Shown piece after piece: positions 33,266 to 42,404 of a DNA stretch of 64,000 bases. The translations under genes were made by a program, and so were the position numbers. This DNA comes from Kaistia sp. 32K (lineage in GTDB: Bacteria > Pseudomonadota > Alphaproteobacteria > Rhizobiales > Kaistiaceae), in the NCBI RefSeq assembly GCF_016629525.1, contig NZ_AP024269.1:4826501-4890500 (forward strand), read 5' to 3'. Position 1 is the stretch's first letter. Each line of letters begins with the position of its first letter. Under the pieces are notes generated by a model. The model did no database searches, had not been told where the DNA came from, and saw only the letters and a list, made by a program, of their open reading frames with translations.

Positions 33266-33994
33266 TTATTCCATCGATCTCGCTTGTTTTGCGAAGGACT
33301 TCAGGTAGCCGCCGGCCTCGCCAACCGTGGTTGCTCGCGTCGGGAAAGGCAGGCGGGCGCGCAATTCACTCGTAGCAATGTCGATGCCGTCCGGGTCGCA
33401 ACCGGTCATCCGCCAGGCACCGGCCGGCAAGTTCAACAACTTGATTGCGTAGAAGCCGATGGCGTCGGCGTGATCGTCATTCATGTGCTCGACCACTCCT
33501 TTCTCGCCGTCGAGAAGTTCCTGGCAGTCGGAGTAATCGGGGATGAGATCCTTGCCCGGGACTTGCGCGATGTTGCCGAAGCCGGCGACGAGGTGCGAAT
33601 TCGTGACGTTCATCACGTAATAGTGGAAGCCGGGCAGGGCGGAGGCGCGCGCGGCCTTGCCCTGGTGCTGCGCATAGCGCCACGCGGCGACCGGATCCTC
33701 GGTCTTCTCGAACGTGCCGACCAGCGTGATGCGGGCGCCGGCGAGCGGGTTGCCGCCTTCGCCGCCCGGGGCGACCAGCAGCAGCGAGGCGCGCGGATCG
33801 CGCTTCAGATTGTGGGTATGGACCGCGAGGTCCGAAAGGCTCAGAATCGGCCGGCCGTCGGGAAGGGTGCCGATGGTGACCAGCGTCGCGAACGGATTGC
33901 CAGCCTCGTCCAGCGTCGCGAGGCTTCCGGCGATCGGGCTGCGGATGACGGCGCGGCCGGTTGCAACCGGATCGAAGGGTGGATTGTCGAGCAT
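33266..33994 (-). CDS. HugZ-like heme-associated protein (pyridoxamine 5'-phosphate oxidase fold plus DUF2470)
   Basis: The 242-aa protein has an N-terminal FMN-binding split-barrel region (SLATLDEAGNPFATLVTIG, then GARITLVGTF) and a C-terminal DUF2470 domain with VEHMNDDHADAIGFYA, the arrangement of HugZ/HutZ proteins that bind and help degrade heme. ATG 33994 has AAGGAAGG just upstream and is preferred over the ATG at 34018. A Fur-box-like palindrome overlaps its likely promoter, which fits an iron or heme role. Heme oxygenase activity is not proven by sequence. Confidence 0.82.
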   Translation of the reverse strand: MLDNPPFDPVATGRAVIRSPIAGSLATLDEAGNPFATLVTIGTLPDGRPILSLSDLAVHTHNLKRDPRASLLLVAPGGEGGNPLAGARITLVGTFEKTEDPVAAWRYAQHQGKAARASALPGFHYYVMNVTNSHLVAGFGNIAQVPGKDLIPDYSDCQELLDGEKGVVEHMNDDHADAIGFYAIKLLNLPAGAWRMTGCDPDGIDIATSELRARLPFPTRATTVGEAGGYLKSFAKQARSME

Positions 33995-34023
33995 TGTGCC
34001 TTCCTTGGAAACAAACACGTTCT

Positions 34024-34042
34024 AAAGATGATTATCATCATC
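34024..34042 (-). promoter_or_regulatory. Fur-box-like palindrome in front of hugZ
   Basis: On the minus strand the 19-mer GATGATGATAATCATCTTT matches the classical Fur box GATAATGATAATCATTATC at 15 of 19 positions. It lies 30 bp upstream of the HugZ-like ATG and contains the GATAAT that could serve as -10. A single half-site TTCTAAA (34020-34026) of the Irr type adjoins it. Confidence 0.55.
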
Positions 34043-34236
34043 AAGTTTCCATGTCTCGCTTTCGATGGCGCTTTCCCGGCCGATTGGCGCCGCGGGTTTA
34101 AATCCGCTAGGTTGCACGCCATATTTTCCGCGTATTCCTGCGACGTTTAGGCGGGGCGCCATCAGGAAACGCCAATGCCGGCTGCTTCGGGGCCGGTCAA
34201 CGCCCCACCGGGCAAGCCTTCGGGAGACGCTCATCC

Positions 34237-34941
34237 ATGCCGACGATCGCACTGGTCGACGACGATCGAAACATCCTCGCCTCCGTGTCGATAGCGCTGG
34301 AGTCGGAGGGATATCGTGTCCAGACCTACACGGACGGCGCTTCCGCCCTCGACGGGTTCCAGCAGTCGCTGCCCGACCTCGCCATCCTCGACATCAAGAT
34401 GCCGCGCATGGACGGGATGGAGCTGCTCCGCCGCCTGCGCCAGCGCACCGACCTGCCGGTGATCTTCCTCACCTCGAAGGACGACGAGATCGACGAATTG
34501 TTCGGCCTCAAGATGGGCGCCGATGATTTCATCAAGAAGCCGTTCTCGCAGCGCCTGCTGGTCGAGCGGGTGAAGGCGGTGCTGCGCCGCTTCCAGCCGC
34601 GCGAGGCGGCGGTGCCGAACAAGGTCCCCGACGCCGCCCGCAATCTCGATCGCGGCGCGCTGTCGATGGATCAGGAACGCCACACCTGCACCTGGAACGG
34701 CCAGCCGGTGACGCTGACCGTCACCGAATTCCTGATCCTCTACGCGCTCGCGCAGCGCCCGGGCGTCGTCAAGAGCCGCAACGCCCTGATGGACGCCGCC
34801 TATGACGATCAGGTCTATGTTGACGATCGCACCATCGACAGCCACATCAAGCGGCTGCGCAAGAAGTTCAAGGTCGTCGACGACGATTTCGATATGATCG
34901 AGACGCTGTACGGCGTTGGCTACCGCTTCAAGGAGGCCTGA
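34237..34941 (+). CDS. chvI: Two-component response regulator ChvI
   Basis: OmpR/PhoB-type regulator, 234 aa. Receiver domain 1-120 with phospho-acceptor Asp52 in [15 protein letters not shown] and conserved Lys in IKKPF; winged-helix output domain about 130-232 ending [13 protein letters not shown]. ChvI with ChvG responds to acid and envelope stress and the periplasmic regulator ExoR in rhizobia, and affects pckA. The chvG gene follows by 23 bp. ATG 34237 fits the family start. Confidence 0.96.
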   Translation: MPTIALVDDDRNILASVSIALESEGYRVQTYTDGASALDGFQQSLPDLAILDIKMPRMDGMELLRRLRQRTDLPVIFLTSKDDEIDELFGLKMGADDFIKKPFSQRLLVERVKAVLRRFQPREAAVPNKVPDAARNLDRGALSMDQERHTCTWNGQPVTLTVTEFLILYALAQRPGVVKSRNALMDAAYDDQVYVDDRTIDSHIKRLRKKFKVVDDDFDMIETLYGVGYRFKEA

Positions 34942-34964
34942 CGGCTGTCAGGCTTGGGAGAGGC

Positions 34965-36749
34965 ATGACGATCAGCATCGAGGAGCCGATTGCACCGCGC
35001 AGGCGTCCCTGGCGCTTGCGCGTTCGCATGTTGCGCCGTGGCCTCGGCCGCATGCTGCGCTCGATCGGCCCGCATGCCTTTTCGAGCCTGACGCGCCGGA
35101 TCATCATCCTCAACCTCGCCGCACTGATCGTCCTCGTCTCCGGCATTCTCTATCTGAACCAGTTCCGCGCCGGCCTGATCGACGCGCGGCTGGAGAGCCT
35201 ACTGACGCAGGGCGAGATCATCGCCGGCGCGGTGGCCGCCTCCGCGACGGTCGAGACCAACAATCTCACCATCGATCCCGACAAGCTGCTGGAGCTGCAG
35301 GCGGGTGAAAGCCTGATGCCGGGCGAGAGCTCGATCGAGGGGCTCGATTTCCCGATCAATCCGGAGCGCGTCGCGCCGGTGCTGCGCCGCCTGATCTCGC
35401 CGACCCGTACCCGCGCCCGCATCTATGACCGCGACGGCAGCCTGGTGCTCGATTCGCGCCATCTCTATTCGCGCGGCCAGATCCTGCGTTTCGACCTGCC
35501 GCCGGCCGACGAGGAACCTGCGCTGCTCGACCGGATCTGGCAGTGGGTCAACGTCCATCTGCAACGCGACGACCTGCCGGTCTATCAGGAACTCGGCGGC
35601 TCCAATGGACGCGGCTATCCGGAGGTCGCGACCGCGCTCGACGGCGGGCCGTCGTCGATCGTCCGCATCACCGATCGCGGCGAGCTGATCGTCTCGGTCG
35701 CCGTGCCGATCCAGCGCTATCGCTCGGTGCTCGGCGTGCTGATGCTCTCGACTCAGGGCGGCGACATCGACCAGATCGTGCATGCCGAGCGCATGGCGAT
35801 CGTCCGCGTCTTCCTCGTCTCCGCCGGCGTCGTCGTGCTGCTCTCCATCCTGCTCGCCAGCACCATCGCCGTGCCGCTGCGCCGGCTGGCGGACGCCGCC
35901 GACCGCGTGCGCCGGGGCGTCACGGCGCGGCCGCAGATCCCGGATTTCTCCAATCGCCGCGACGAGATCGGCCACCTGTCGCAGGCGCTCCGCGATATGA
36001 CGGGCGCGCTGTTCAACCGGATCGAGGCGATCGAGAGCTTCGCCGCCGATGTCAGTCACGAGCTCAAGAATCCGCTGACCTCGCTCCGCAGCGCCGTCGA
36101 GACCTTGCCGCTCGCCAAGACGGCGGCGTCGAAGAAGCGCTTGAACGACATCATCCAGCACGACGTCCGCCGGCTCGACCGCCTGATCAGCGATATCTCC
36201 GACGCCTCGCGCCTCGACGCCGAACTGGCGCGGCAGGATGCGGAGCCGGTCGACGTCGCGGCCATCGTCGAGGCGGTGGTCTCGATGGCCCGCGACACGA
36301 CGAGCCCGGACGGACCGCGCATCACGCTCGAAGTGGCGGAAGCGGAAGAGCCGGATGCCTTCGTCGTGCTCGGCCATGACAGCCGCCTGGCGCAGGTCTT
36401 CACCAATCTGATCGACAATGCGCGCTCGTTCTGCCGCACCGACGGCACGGTCCGCGTCCTGGTTCGCCGCAGCGGCACCTCGGTCGACGTCGTCGTCGAG
36501 GACGAAGGCCCGGGCATTCGCGCCGAGCAGGTCGAGCGCATCTTCGAGCGCTTCTACACCGATCGTCCCGAGCAGGAGGCGTTCGGCCAGAATTCCGGCC
36601 TCGGCCTGTCGATCTCGAAGCAGATCGTCGAGGCGCATCGCGGCCGGATCTGGGCGGAGAACCGTTCCAAGGGCAAGGCGACCAAGGCCGATCGCGCCGA
36701 GATCGTCGGTGCGCGCTTCACGGTCCGGCTGCCGTCGGCGTCGTCGTGA
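34965..36749 (+). CDS. chvG: Sensor histidine kinase ChvG
   Basis: Inner-membrane sensor kinase, 594 aa. Membrane helix 1 (IIILNLAALIVLVSGILYL, near residues 45-65) and helix 2 (VFLVSAGVVVLLSILLAST, near 285-303) bracket a periplasmic domain of about 220 aa, the ExoR-binding region in relatives. HAMP follows, then His365 in DVSHELKNPLTSL and the ATPase motifs (NLIDNARSF, DEGPGI, GLGLSISKQI). A GGGAGAGG box precedes ATG 34965. The stop overlaps hprK by 4 bp. Confidence 0.96.
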   Translation: MTISIEEPIAPRRRPWRLRVRMLRRGLGRMLRSIGPHAFSSLTRRIIILNLAALIVLVSGILYLNQFRAGLIDARLESLLTQGEIIAGAVAASATVETNNLTIDPDKLLELQAGESLMPGESSIEGLDFPINPERVAPVLRRLISPTRTRARIYDRDGSLVLDSRHLYSRGQILRFDLPPADEEPALLDRIWQWVNVHLQRDDLPVYQELGGSNGRGYPEVATALDGGPSSIVRITDRGELIVSVAVPIQRYRSVLGVLMLSTQGGDIDQIVHAERMAIVRVFLVSAGVVVLLSILLASTIAVPLRRLADAADRVRRGVTARPQIPDFSNRRDEIGHLSQALRDMTGALFNRIEAIESFAADVSHELKNPLTSLRSAVETLPLAKTAASKKRLNDIIQHDVRRLDRLISDISDASRLDAELARQDAEPVDVAAIVEAVVSMARDTTSPDGPRITLEVAEAEEPDAFVVLGHDSRLAQVFTNLIDNARSFCRTDGTVRVLVRRSGTSVDVVVEDEGPGIRAEQVERIFERFYTDRPEQEAFGQNSGLGLSISKQIVEAHRGRIWAENRSKGKATKADRAEIVGARFTVRLPSASS

Positions 36750-37204
36750 CCGGGACGAGCCCCGCCGCTGCCACCATCCATGCCGGCGCGGTCTGGGTCG
36801 ACGGGGCCGGCGTTCTGGTGCGCGGGCCTTCCGGATCCGGCAAGTCGTCACTGCTCCTGGCGCTGCTCCTCGCCGACCGAGAGCAGAACCGCCTCATCGC
36901 CGACGACCGGGTCCTCCTCGCGGTCCGGGCGGGCCGGCTCGAGGCGCGGGCGCCGGCTGCGCTCGCCGGTCTGCTGGAAATTCGCGGGCAGGGAATTGTT
37001 GCAGTGCCGCATATTGACGCGGCGCCAATCGAGCTTGTCGTCGACATCGAACCGGCCGAGCGATGCCCTCGTCTGCCCGAGCCGGCCGACCTCCGGACGG
37101 AAATCGAAGGGTTGACGTTGCGTCGGCTTGCCGTTCCCGTCGGCCAGCCGGATGGCTGGATCCGGGTTCGCGCGGCATTGGCGTTCCGCGTCGCGATTGT
37201 TTAG
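36746..37204 (+). CDS. hprK: HPr kinase, short alphaproteobacterial form
   Basis: The 152-aa protein has only the C-terminal kinase domain of HprK, with Walker A GPSGSGKSS at 27-35; the ~130-aa N-terminal domain of Firmicute HprK is absent, normal for this class. It phosphorylates a serine on HPr, linking the PTS to ChvGI signalling. GTG start in a GTGA overlap with chvG. The ptsM and ptsH genes follow downstream after 174 bp of gap in which no gene is visible. Confidence 0.92.
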   Translation: MTGTSPAAATIHAGAVWVDGAGVLVRGPSGSGKSSLLLALLLADREQNRLIADDRVLLAVRAGRLEARAPAALAGLLEIRGQGIVAVPHIDAAPIELVVDIEPAERCPRLPEPADLRTEIEGLTLRRLAVPVGQPDGWIRVRAALAFRVAIV

Positions 37205-37378
37205 TATTGTTGGCGTTTTGCGGGATGCACCCCGCTTTTTTCTTGCGTTGCGGCAAGGTTCGGTCAAGATGCGGCGCCATTCGGCCACGCATGAGCCGGC
37301 CGCTGCGCACCAGCGGTTTCGATGTCTTCCATGGCTCCGATCCGGGGCCGAACTGAGAAAAGCAGGTAATCGAAGGGC

Positions 37379-37780
37379 ATGATTGGCGTCGTCCTTGTTA
37401 CCCACGGCCAGCTCGCTACCGAGTTCCGGGCGGCCCTGGAGCACGTGGTTGGTCGCCAGACGCAGTTCGAGACCATCGCGATTGGTCCCGAGGACGACAT
37501 GGAGCGTCGGCGTCAGGACATCCTCGAGGCGGTTCTCAGTGTCGATGACGGCAGCGGCGTGATCCTGCTGACCGACATGTTCGGCGGCACGCCCTCCAAT
37601 CTCGCCATCTCGGTGATGGAAGCGGGACGCGTCGAGGTCATCGCCGGCGTCAACCTTCCGATGCTGATCAAACTCGCCAGCGTCCGCCTCGACAAGTCGC
37701 TCGCCGACGCCATCACCGGCGCGCAGGAAGCGGGACGCAAATACATCAACGTCGCCAGCCAGGTCCTGGCGGGGCACTGA
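37379..37780 (+). CDS. ptsM: PTS mannose-type EIIA component
   Basis: EIIA-Man-like phosphocarrier of 133 aa; the phosphorylated residue is His9 in VLVTHGQL, and the MFGGTPSN loop is typical. No IIB or IIC transporter is encoded nearby, so it acts in the regulatory nitrogen-type PTS rather than in sugar import. It lies 10 bp ahead of ptsH. The target proteins cannot be inferred from sequence. Confidence 0.93.
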   Translation: MIGVVLVTHGQLATEFRAALEHVVGRQTQFETIAIGPEDDMERRRQDILEAVLSVDDGSGVILLTDMFGGTPSNLAISVMEAGRVEVIAGVNLPMLIKLASVRLDKSLADAITGAQEAGRKYINVASQVLAGH

Positions 37781-37790
37781 AGCGCAGAAC

Positions 37791-38087
37791 ATGTCCGAAA
37801 CCGAAGCCGAAGCCCCCGGGTTGTACCGCGATCTGCCGATCGTCAACCGCAAGGGGCTTCATGCCCGCGCCTCGGCCAAGTTCGTTCAGTGCGCCGATCT
37901 CTTCGACGCCGAGATCCTCGTCTCGAAGGATCAGAACACGGTCGGCGGCACGTCGATCATGGGGCTGATGATGCTCGCGGCCGGCATCGGTTCCTATATC
38001 CGCGTCTCTGCCGAAGGGCCGGACGCCGAGGCGGCGCTCGCCGCCATCGCCGAGCTGGTCGCCAATCGCTTCGGCGAAGAGGAATAG
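37791..38087 (+). CDS. ptsH: Phosphocarrier protein HPr (NPr type)
   Basis: HPr fold, 98 aa. EI-dependent site His24 in GLHARASAKF and HprK-dependent Ser55 in GGTSIMGLMML are both present, so the protein can be the substrate of the HprK encoded 0.6 kb upstream. EI-Ntr (ptsP) is not in the window. It ends 21 bp before a palindromic operator in front of ahcY. Confidence 0.95.
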   Translation: MSETEAEAPGLYRDLPIVNRKGLHARASAKFVQCADLFDAEILVSKDQNTVGGTSIMGLMMLAAGIGSYIRVSAEGPDAEAALAAIAELVANRFGEEE

Positions 38088-38108
38088 CGGTCGCGTACTG
38101 CCTGTCAC

Positions 38109-38124
38109 ATAAAGACATCTTTAT
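38109..38124. promoter_or_regulatory. Palindromic operator upstream of ahcY (SahR-like)
   Basis: ATAAAGA-CA-TCTTTAT is a perfect 7-2-7 inverted repeat that ends 7 bp before the -35 of the ahcY promoter. From memory, SahR, the SAH-sensing ArsR-type repressor, uses ATAAAGAT-type palindromes at ahcY and metH genes in rhizobia, so it is the leading candidate. The regulator gene is not in the window. Confidence 0.6.
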
Positions 38125-38131
38125 ATCCTGA

Positions 38132-38160
38132 TTGCTGCCACGCGTCGTCTCGGCTATAAG
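38132..38160 (+). promoter_or_regulatory. ahcY: ahcY promoter
   Basis: TTGCTG (38132-38137) and TATAAG (38155-38160) have 17-bp spacing, directly after the palindrome. The expected start site near 38167 would give a leader of about 25 nt, long enough for the GGAG ribosome site ahead of 38193. Confidence 0.65.
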
Positions 38161-38192
38161 CGCGACACGTCCAACGCATGGAGATCAGCAAG

Positions 38193-39596
38193 ATGGCTGC
38201 TGCCAACGACTACGCGATCAAGGATATCAGCCTCGCCGATTGGGGCCGCAAGGAACTCTCGATCGCCGAGACCGAGATGCCCGGCCTGATGAGCGTGCGC
38301 GCCGAATTCGGCCCGTCGCAGCCGCTGAAGGGCGCTCGCATCGCCGGCTCCCTGCACATGACGATCCAGACCGGCGTGCTGATCGAGACGCTGAAGGCGC
38401 TCGGCGCCGACGTCCGCTGGGCCTCGTGCAACATCTACTCGACCCAGGACCACGCCGCCGCGGCGATCGCCCAGTCCGGCGTCCCGGTCTTCGCCATCAA
38501 GGGCGAGAGCCTCGAGGACTACTGGGAATACACGCACCGCATCTTCGAATGGCATGACGGCGGCGTCCCCAACATGATCCTGGACGACGGCGGCGACGCC
38601 ACCGTTCTCGTGCATCTCGGCCTGCGCGCCGAGGGCGGCGACACCGCCTTCCTCGACAAGCCCGAGAACGAGGAAGAGGAAGTCCTCTTCGCCGCGATCA
38701 AGAAGCGCCTCGTCTCGAAGCCCGGCTGGTATGGCGAGATCGCCCGCTCGATCCAGGGCGTCACCGAGGAGACCACGACGGGCGTGCATCGTCTCTACGA
38801 GATGCAGAAGAAGGGCACGCTGCTCTTCCCGGCGATCAACGTCAACGACTCGGTCACCAAGTCGAAGTTCGACAACCTCTATGGCTGCCGCGAGTCGCTG
38901 GTCGACGGCATCCGCCGCGGCACCGACGTCATGATGTCGGGCAAGGTCGCCATGGTCGCCGGCTTCGGCGATGTCGGCAAGGGTTCGGCCGCCTCGCTGC
39001 GCCAGGCCGGCTGCCGCGTGCTCGTCTCCGAAGTCGATCCGATCTGCGCCCTGCAGGCGGCGATGGAAGGCTACGAGGTCACGACGATGGAAGACGCCGC
39101 GCCGCGCGCCGACATCTTCGTCACCGCGACCGGCAATGTCGACGTCATCACGATCGACCATATGCGCGCCATGAAGGACCGCGCGATCGTCTGCAACATT
39201 GGCCATTTCGACAGCGAGATCCAGATTTCGGCGCTGCGCAATCTGAAGTGGAACAACGTCAAGCCGCAGGTCGACGAAGTTGAGTTCGCCGGCGGCAAGC
39301 GGATCATCCTTCTGTCCGAGGGCCGCCTGGTCAATCTCGGCAACGCCACCGGCCATCCGAGCTTCGTGATGTCGGCGTCCTTCACCAACCAGACGCTGGC
39401 GCAGATCGAACTCTGGACCAAGCCCGGCCAGTACGAGAAGAAGGTCTACACGCTGCCGAAGCACCTCGACGAGAAGGTCGCGGCGCTGCATCTGGCCAAG
39501 ATCGGCGTCAAGCTGACCAAGCTCAGCGAGAAGCAGTCGGCTTATATCGGCGTCGCCGAGACCGGCCCGTTCAAGCCCGATCACTATCGTTACTGA
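38193..39596 (+). CDS. ahcY: Adenosylhomocysteinase
   Basis: Hydrolyses S-adenosylhomocysteine to adenosine and homocysteine using bound NAD; 467 aa. The substrate region [16 protein letters not shown], the NAD motif [10 protein letters not shown] and the C-terminal end FKPDHYRY are typical. An ATG at 38178 is in frame, but GGAG at 38181-38184 is well spaced for 38193, where the family start falls. Predicted regulation is by the palindrome at 38109. A strong terminator follows at 39726. Confidence 0.97.
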   Translation: MAAANDYAIKDISLADWGRKELSIAETEMPGLMSVRAEFGPSQPLKGARIAGSLHMTIQTGVLIETLKALGADVRWASCNIYSTQDHAAAAIAQSGVPVFAIKGESLEDYWEYTHRIFEWHDGGVPNMILDDGGDATVLVHLGLRAEGGDTAFLDKPENEEEEVLFAAIKKRLVSKPGWYGEIARSIQGVTEETTTGVHRLYEMQKKGTLLFPAINVNDSVTKSKFDNLYGCRESLVDGIRRGTDVMMSGKVAMVAGFGDVGKGSAASLRQAGCRVLVSEVDPICALQAAMEGYEVTTMEDAAPRADIFVTATGNVDVITIDHMRAMKDRAIVCNIGHFDSEIQISALRNLKWNNVKPQVDEVEFAGGKRIILLSEGRLVNLGNATGHPSFVMSASFTNQTLAQIELWTKPGQYEKKVYTLPKHLDEKVAALHLAKIGVKLTKLSEKQSAYIGVAETGPFKPDHYRY

Positions 39597-39725
39597 CCGA
39601 TAAATTTGGGGCAGACGATCGGCCGCAGCCGATCCCTACCCGTCGTGGTTCGGCGGGTAGGTAGACCCAATATTTTGACGGCTCGCCGGATTAACTGCCG
39701 GTTAACCACGTTGATCTGACACTCC

Positions 39726-39757
39726 AAGGCCATGCGGGCATCCCGCATGGCCTTTTT
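39726..39757 (+). terminator. Rho-independent terminator after ahcY
   Basis: AAGGCCATGCGGG (39726-39738), a CAT loop and CCCGCATGGCCTT (39742-39754) form a perfect 13-bp stem ending in a run of T. It sits about 130 bp after ahcY and inside the upstream open extension of the next gene, which argues against a start for that gene before 39760. Confidence 0.9.
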
Positions 39758-39890
39758 CTCTGCGCCATCGGCTTCACACTCGATTCCCCGAACCGCTACA
39801 TTGGGGATGATTCGGGTGAGCGGCCGCTGTTTGTCGTCGGCGTCGAAACGGGTCCATTTCATTACTCTGACGGCGGAAGGGCCTGCCCGC

Positions 39891-42404
39891 ATGCTTTGGC
39901 ATCGCAGGAATTTGGATGGGATTCGCGGTGGACGCCGCTGGAGTTCCGCCCTTCCGACCTTGCGACGGAGCATGCTCGCCGCCACCGCTCTGACCGCCAC
40001 CGTCCTGCTGACGGCTTCCGTCACCGGCGCCGAGGCGGCGACCAGCCCGATCGATGCCGGCACGACGGCCTTCGTCAGCGCGCTTCTCGGCGTCGTCGCC
40101 TTCGCGGTGCTCGGCGTCGCGGCGCTGCAGCGGGCGCGTGCCCGCGTCGAGAACGAGAATGCGGCGCTCCGGCACCAGCTGTCCGATTCCCGCGCCAAGG
40201 CCGACCGGGCCGAGGCGCTCGTCGACGCCGACGACCAGCGCCTGGTCGCCTGGGGCGCGCCGGGCGAGCTGCCGCTGGTGATGGGGCGCCTGCCGCGCTC
40301 CTGCGGCGCCCCGGACGAGCGGTCGGCCTTTCTCGCCTTCGGCACCTGGCTGATCCCGAGTGCCGCGAGCCGGCTCGACGCGGCGCTCGAAAGCCTGCGC
40401 CAGCGCGGCGAGACCTTCGCCCTGTCGCTCGAAACCACCAATGGCAGCTATGTCGAGATCGTCGGGCGGACCGCCGGCGGCCGCGCCGTGGCGCGCTTCC
40501 GCGATCTCTCCGGCGACCGGCTCGCTTTGGCCGAGCTCGAGGCGCTGCATGAGCGCGTCAGCGAGGATGTCGAGGCGATGCGGGTGCTGCTGCAGGCGGC
40601 TCCGATGCCGGCCTGGATCCGCGGCCCCGACGGCGCGCTGCGCTGGATCAACAATGCCTTCGCCCGCGCCGTCGAGGCGCGCGACCCGCAGGATGCGGCG
40701 ACCCGGCATCTCGAACTGCTCGATACGGCCGGCCGCGAGGCGATCCGCCTGGCGCACGCCGAAAAGCCCGTCTTCGAGCAGCGCCTGCCGGCGATCGTCA
40801 CCGGCTCCCGCCGTATCTTCGACGTGATCGACGTCGTCTCCGAGACCGGCAGCGCCGGCATTGCGACCGACGCGACCGAGCTCGAAACCGTCCAGAACCA
40901 GATGAAGCGGCTGGTCGAGTTCCACGCCCGCACGCTGGACCAGCTGGCGACCGCCGTCGCCGTCTTCGGATCCGATCGGCGCCTGCGCTCCTACAATGCC
41001 GCGTTCCGCTCGCTCTTCAGCCTCGATGCCGGCTTTCTCGACAGCCAGCCCGACGAGAGCGCCGTGCTCGAGCGCATGCGCGCCAGCCGCCGCCTGCCGG
41101 AGCAGGCGGATTTCAAGAGCTGGCGCAACGAGCTGCTCACCGCCTATCAGTCGCTCGACGCGCGCGAGCATTGGTGGCACCTGCCCGACGGCCAGACGCT
41201 CCGCGTCCTCGCCAACCCGCATCCGCAGGGCGGCATCACCTGGATCTACGAGAACGTCACCGAGCAGCTGGAGCTGGAGAGCCGCTACAACGCGCTGTCG
41301 CGTGTCCAGGGCGAGACGCTCGACCATCTCGCCGAAGGCGTCGCCGTGTTCGGCTCCGACGGCCGCCTGCGGCTCGACAATCCGTCCTTCGCGCGGATCT
41401 GGCATCTCGACCAGAAGTTCCTCTCCACCCATCCGCATATCGGCGAGATCGAGCGCGCCTGCCGGCGCCTGCACGACGCGCCGGAGGAATGGGCGCGCTT
41501 CACGGCGCGGGTCGCAGGTCTCGACGAGAGCCGCGCGCCGAGCCAGGGCCGCATGGAGCGTTCGGACGGCCGCGTCGTCGACTATGCCACCGTGCCACTG
41601 CCCGGCGGCCAGACCATGGTGACCTTCATCGACGTCAGCGACACGGTGCAGGTCGAGCGCGCGCTGACCGACCGCAACGAGGCGCTGGAAGCGGCCGACG
41701 GGCTGAAGAACGCCTTCATCCAGCACGTGTCCTACGAGCTGCGCTCGCCGCTCACCAACATCATCGGCTTCACCCAGCTGCTCTCCGACGTCTCGATCGG
41801 GCCGCTGACGGAGAAGCAGCAGGAATATGCCGGCTACATCCTGTCCTCGAGCGGTTCGCTGCTGGCGATCGTCAACGACATCTTGGATCTCGCGACCGTC
41901 GACGCCGGCATCATCGCGCTCGATCTGGTCGAGGTCGACGTCGAGCGCACCATCGCGGCGGCGATCGAGGGCGTGCGCGACCGGCTGCAGGAATCCCAGA
42001 TCGCGCTCGAGACCCGGATTCCGGACGGCATCGGCAGCTTCGTCGCCGACGAGAAGCGGGTTCGCCAGATCCTTTACAATCTGCTCTCCAACGCCGTCGG
42101 CTTCTCGACCCATGGCGGCTCGATCGGCCTGACCGCGCGCCGGACCGCCGACATGGTCGAATTCACCGTCGAGGATCACGGCCCGGGCATCGCGCCGGAA
42201 TTCCTCGCCTCCGTCTTTGACCGCTTCGAGAGCCGGGCGGCCGGCTCGGCGCGCGGCGGCGCCGGCCTCGGCCTCGCCATCGTCAAGAGCTTCGTCGAGC
42301 TGCATGGCGGCACGGTCGGCATCCGCTCCGAAGAGGGCCGCGGCACGGTCGTCAGCGTGCGCCTGCCGATCCGCCCGACCGAGCTCGCCGTCGCCGCCGA
42401 ATGA
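39891..42404 (+). CDS. divL: DivL-like PAS-domain kinase homologue with Tyr in the H box
   Basis: The 837-aa protein has two hydrophobic segments near the N-terminus (about 28-50 and 58-79), several PAS-like regions (about 230-560) and a histidine-kinase-type core. At the phosphorylation site the sequence is HVSYELRSPLTN with Tyr615 where kinases have His; this replacement is the hallmark of Caulobacter DivL (Tyr550), a cell-cycle regulator that acts on CckA and binds DivK. The ATPase motifs (NLLSNAVGFS, DHGPGI, GAGLGLAIVKSF) remain. ATG 39891 follows GGAAGGG; the frame opens at 39732 but would run through a terminator. It overlaps tsaE by 4 bp. Confidence 0.82.
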   Translation: MLWHRRNLDGIRGGRRWSSALPTLRRSMLAATALTATVLLTASVTGAEAATSPIDAGTTAFVSALLGVVAFAVLGVAALQRARARVENENAALRHQLSDSRAKADRAEALVDADDQRLVAWGAPGELPLVMGRLPRSCGAPDERSAFLAFGTWLIPSAASRLDAALESLRQRGETFALSLETTNGSYVEIVGRTAGGRAVARFRDLSGDRLALAELEALHERVSEDVEAMRVLLQAAPMPAWIRGPDGALRWINNAFARAVEARDPQDAATRHLELLDTAGREAIRLAHAEKPVFEQRLPAIVTGSRRIFDVIDVVSETGSAGIATDATELETVQNQMKRLVEFHARTLDQLATAVAVFGSDRRLRSYNAAFRSLFSLDAGFLDSQPDESAVLERMRASRRLPEQADFKSWRNELLTAYQSLDAREHWWHLPDGQTLRVLANPHPQGGITWIYENVTEQLELESRYNALSRVQGETLDHLAEGVAVFGSDGRLRLDNPSFARIWHLDQKFLSTHPHIGEIERACRRLHDAPEEWARFTARVAGLDESRAPSQGRMERSDGRVVDYATVPLPGGQTMVTFIDVSDTVQVERALTDRNEALEAADGLKNAFIQHVSYELRSPLTNIIGFTQLLSDVSIGPLTEKQQEYAGYILSSSGSLLAIVNDILDLATVDAGIIALDLVEVDVERTIAAAIEGVRDRLQESQIALETRIPDGIGSFVADEKRVRQILYNLLSNAVGFSTHGGSIGLTARRTADMVEFTVEDHGPGIAPEFLASVFDRFESRAAGSARGGAGLGLAIVKSFVELHGGTVGIRSEEGRGTVVSVRLPIRPTELAVAAE

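Noticed and set aside
34010..34026. Second Irr ICE box in front of hugZ
   Set aside because: Only the TTCTAAA half is present; the opposite arm reads AACAAAC and does not match.
36746..37204. Truncated hprK pseudogene
   Set aside because: It has only the kinase domain, but this short form with an intact P-loop is the normal alphaproteobacterial architecture.
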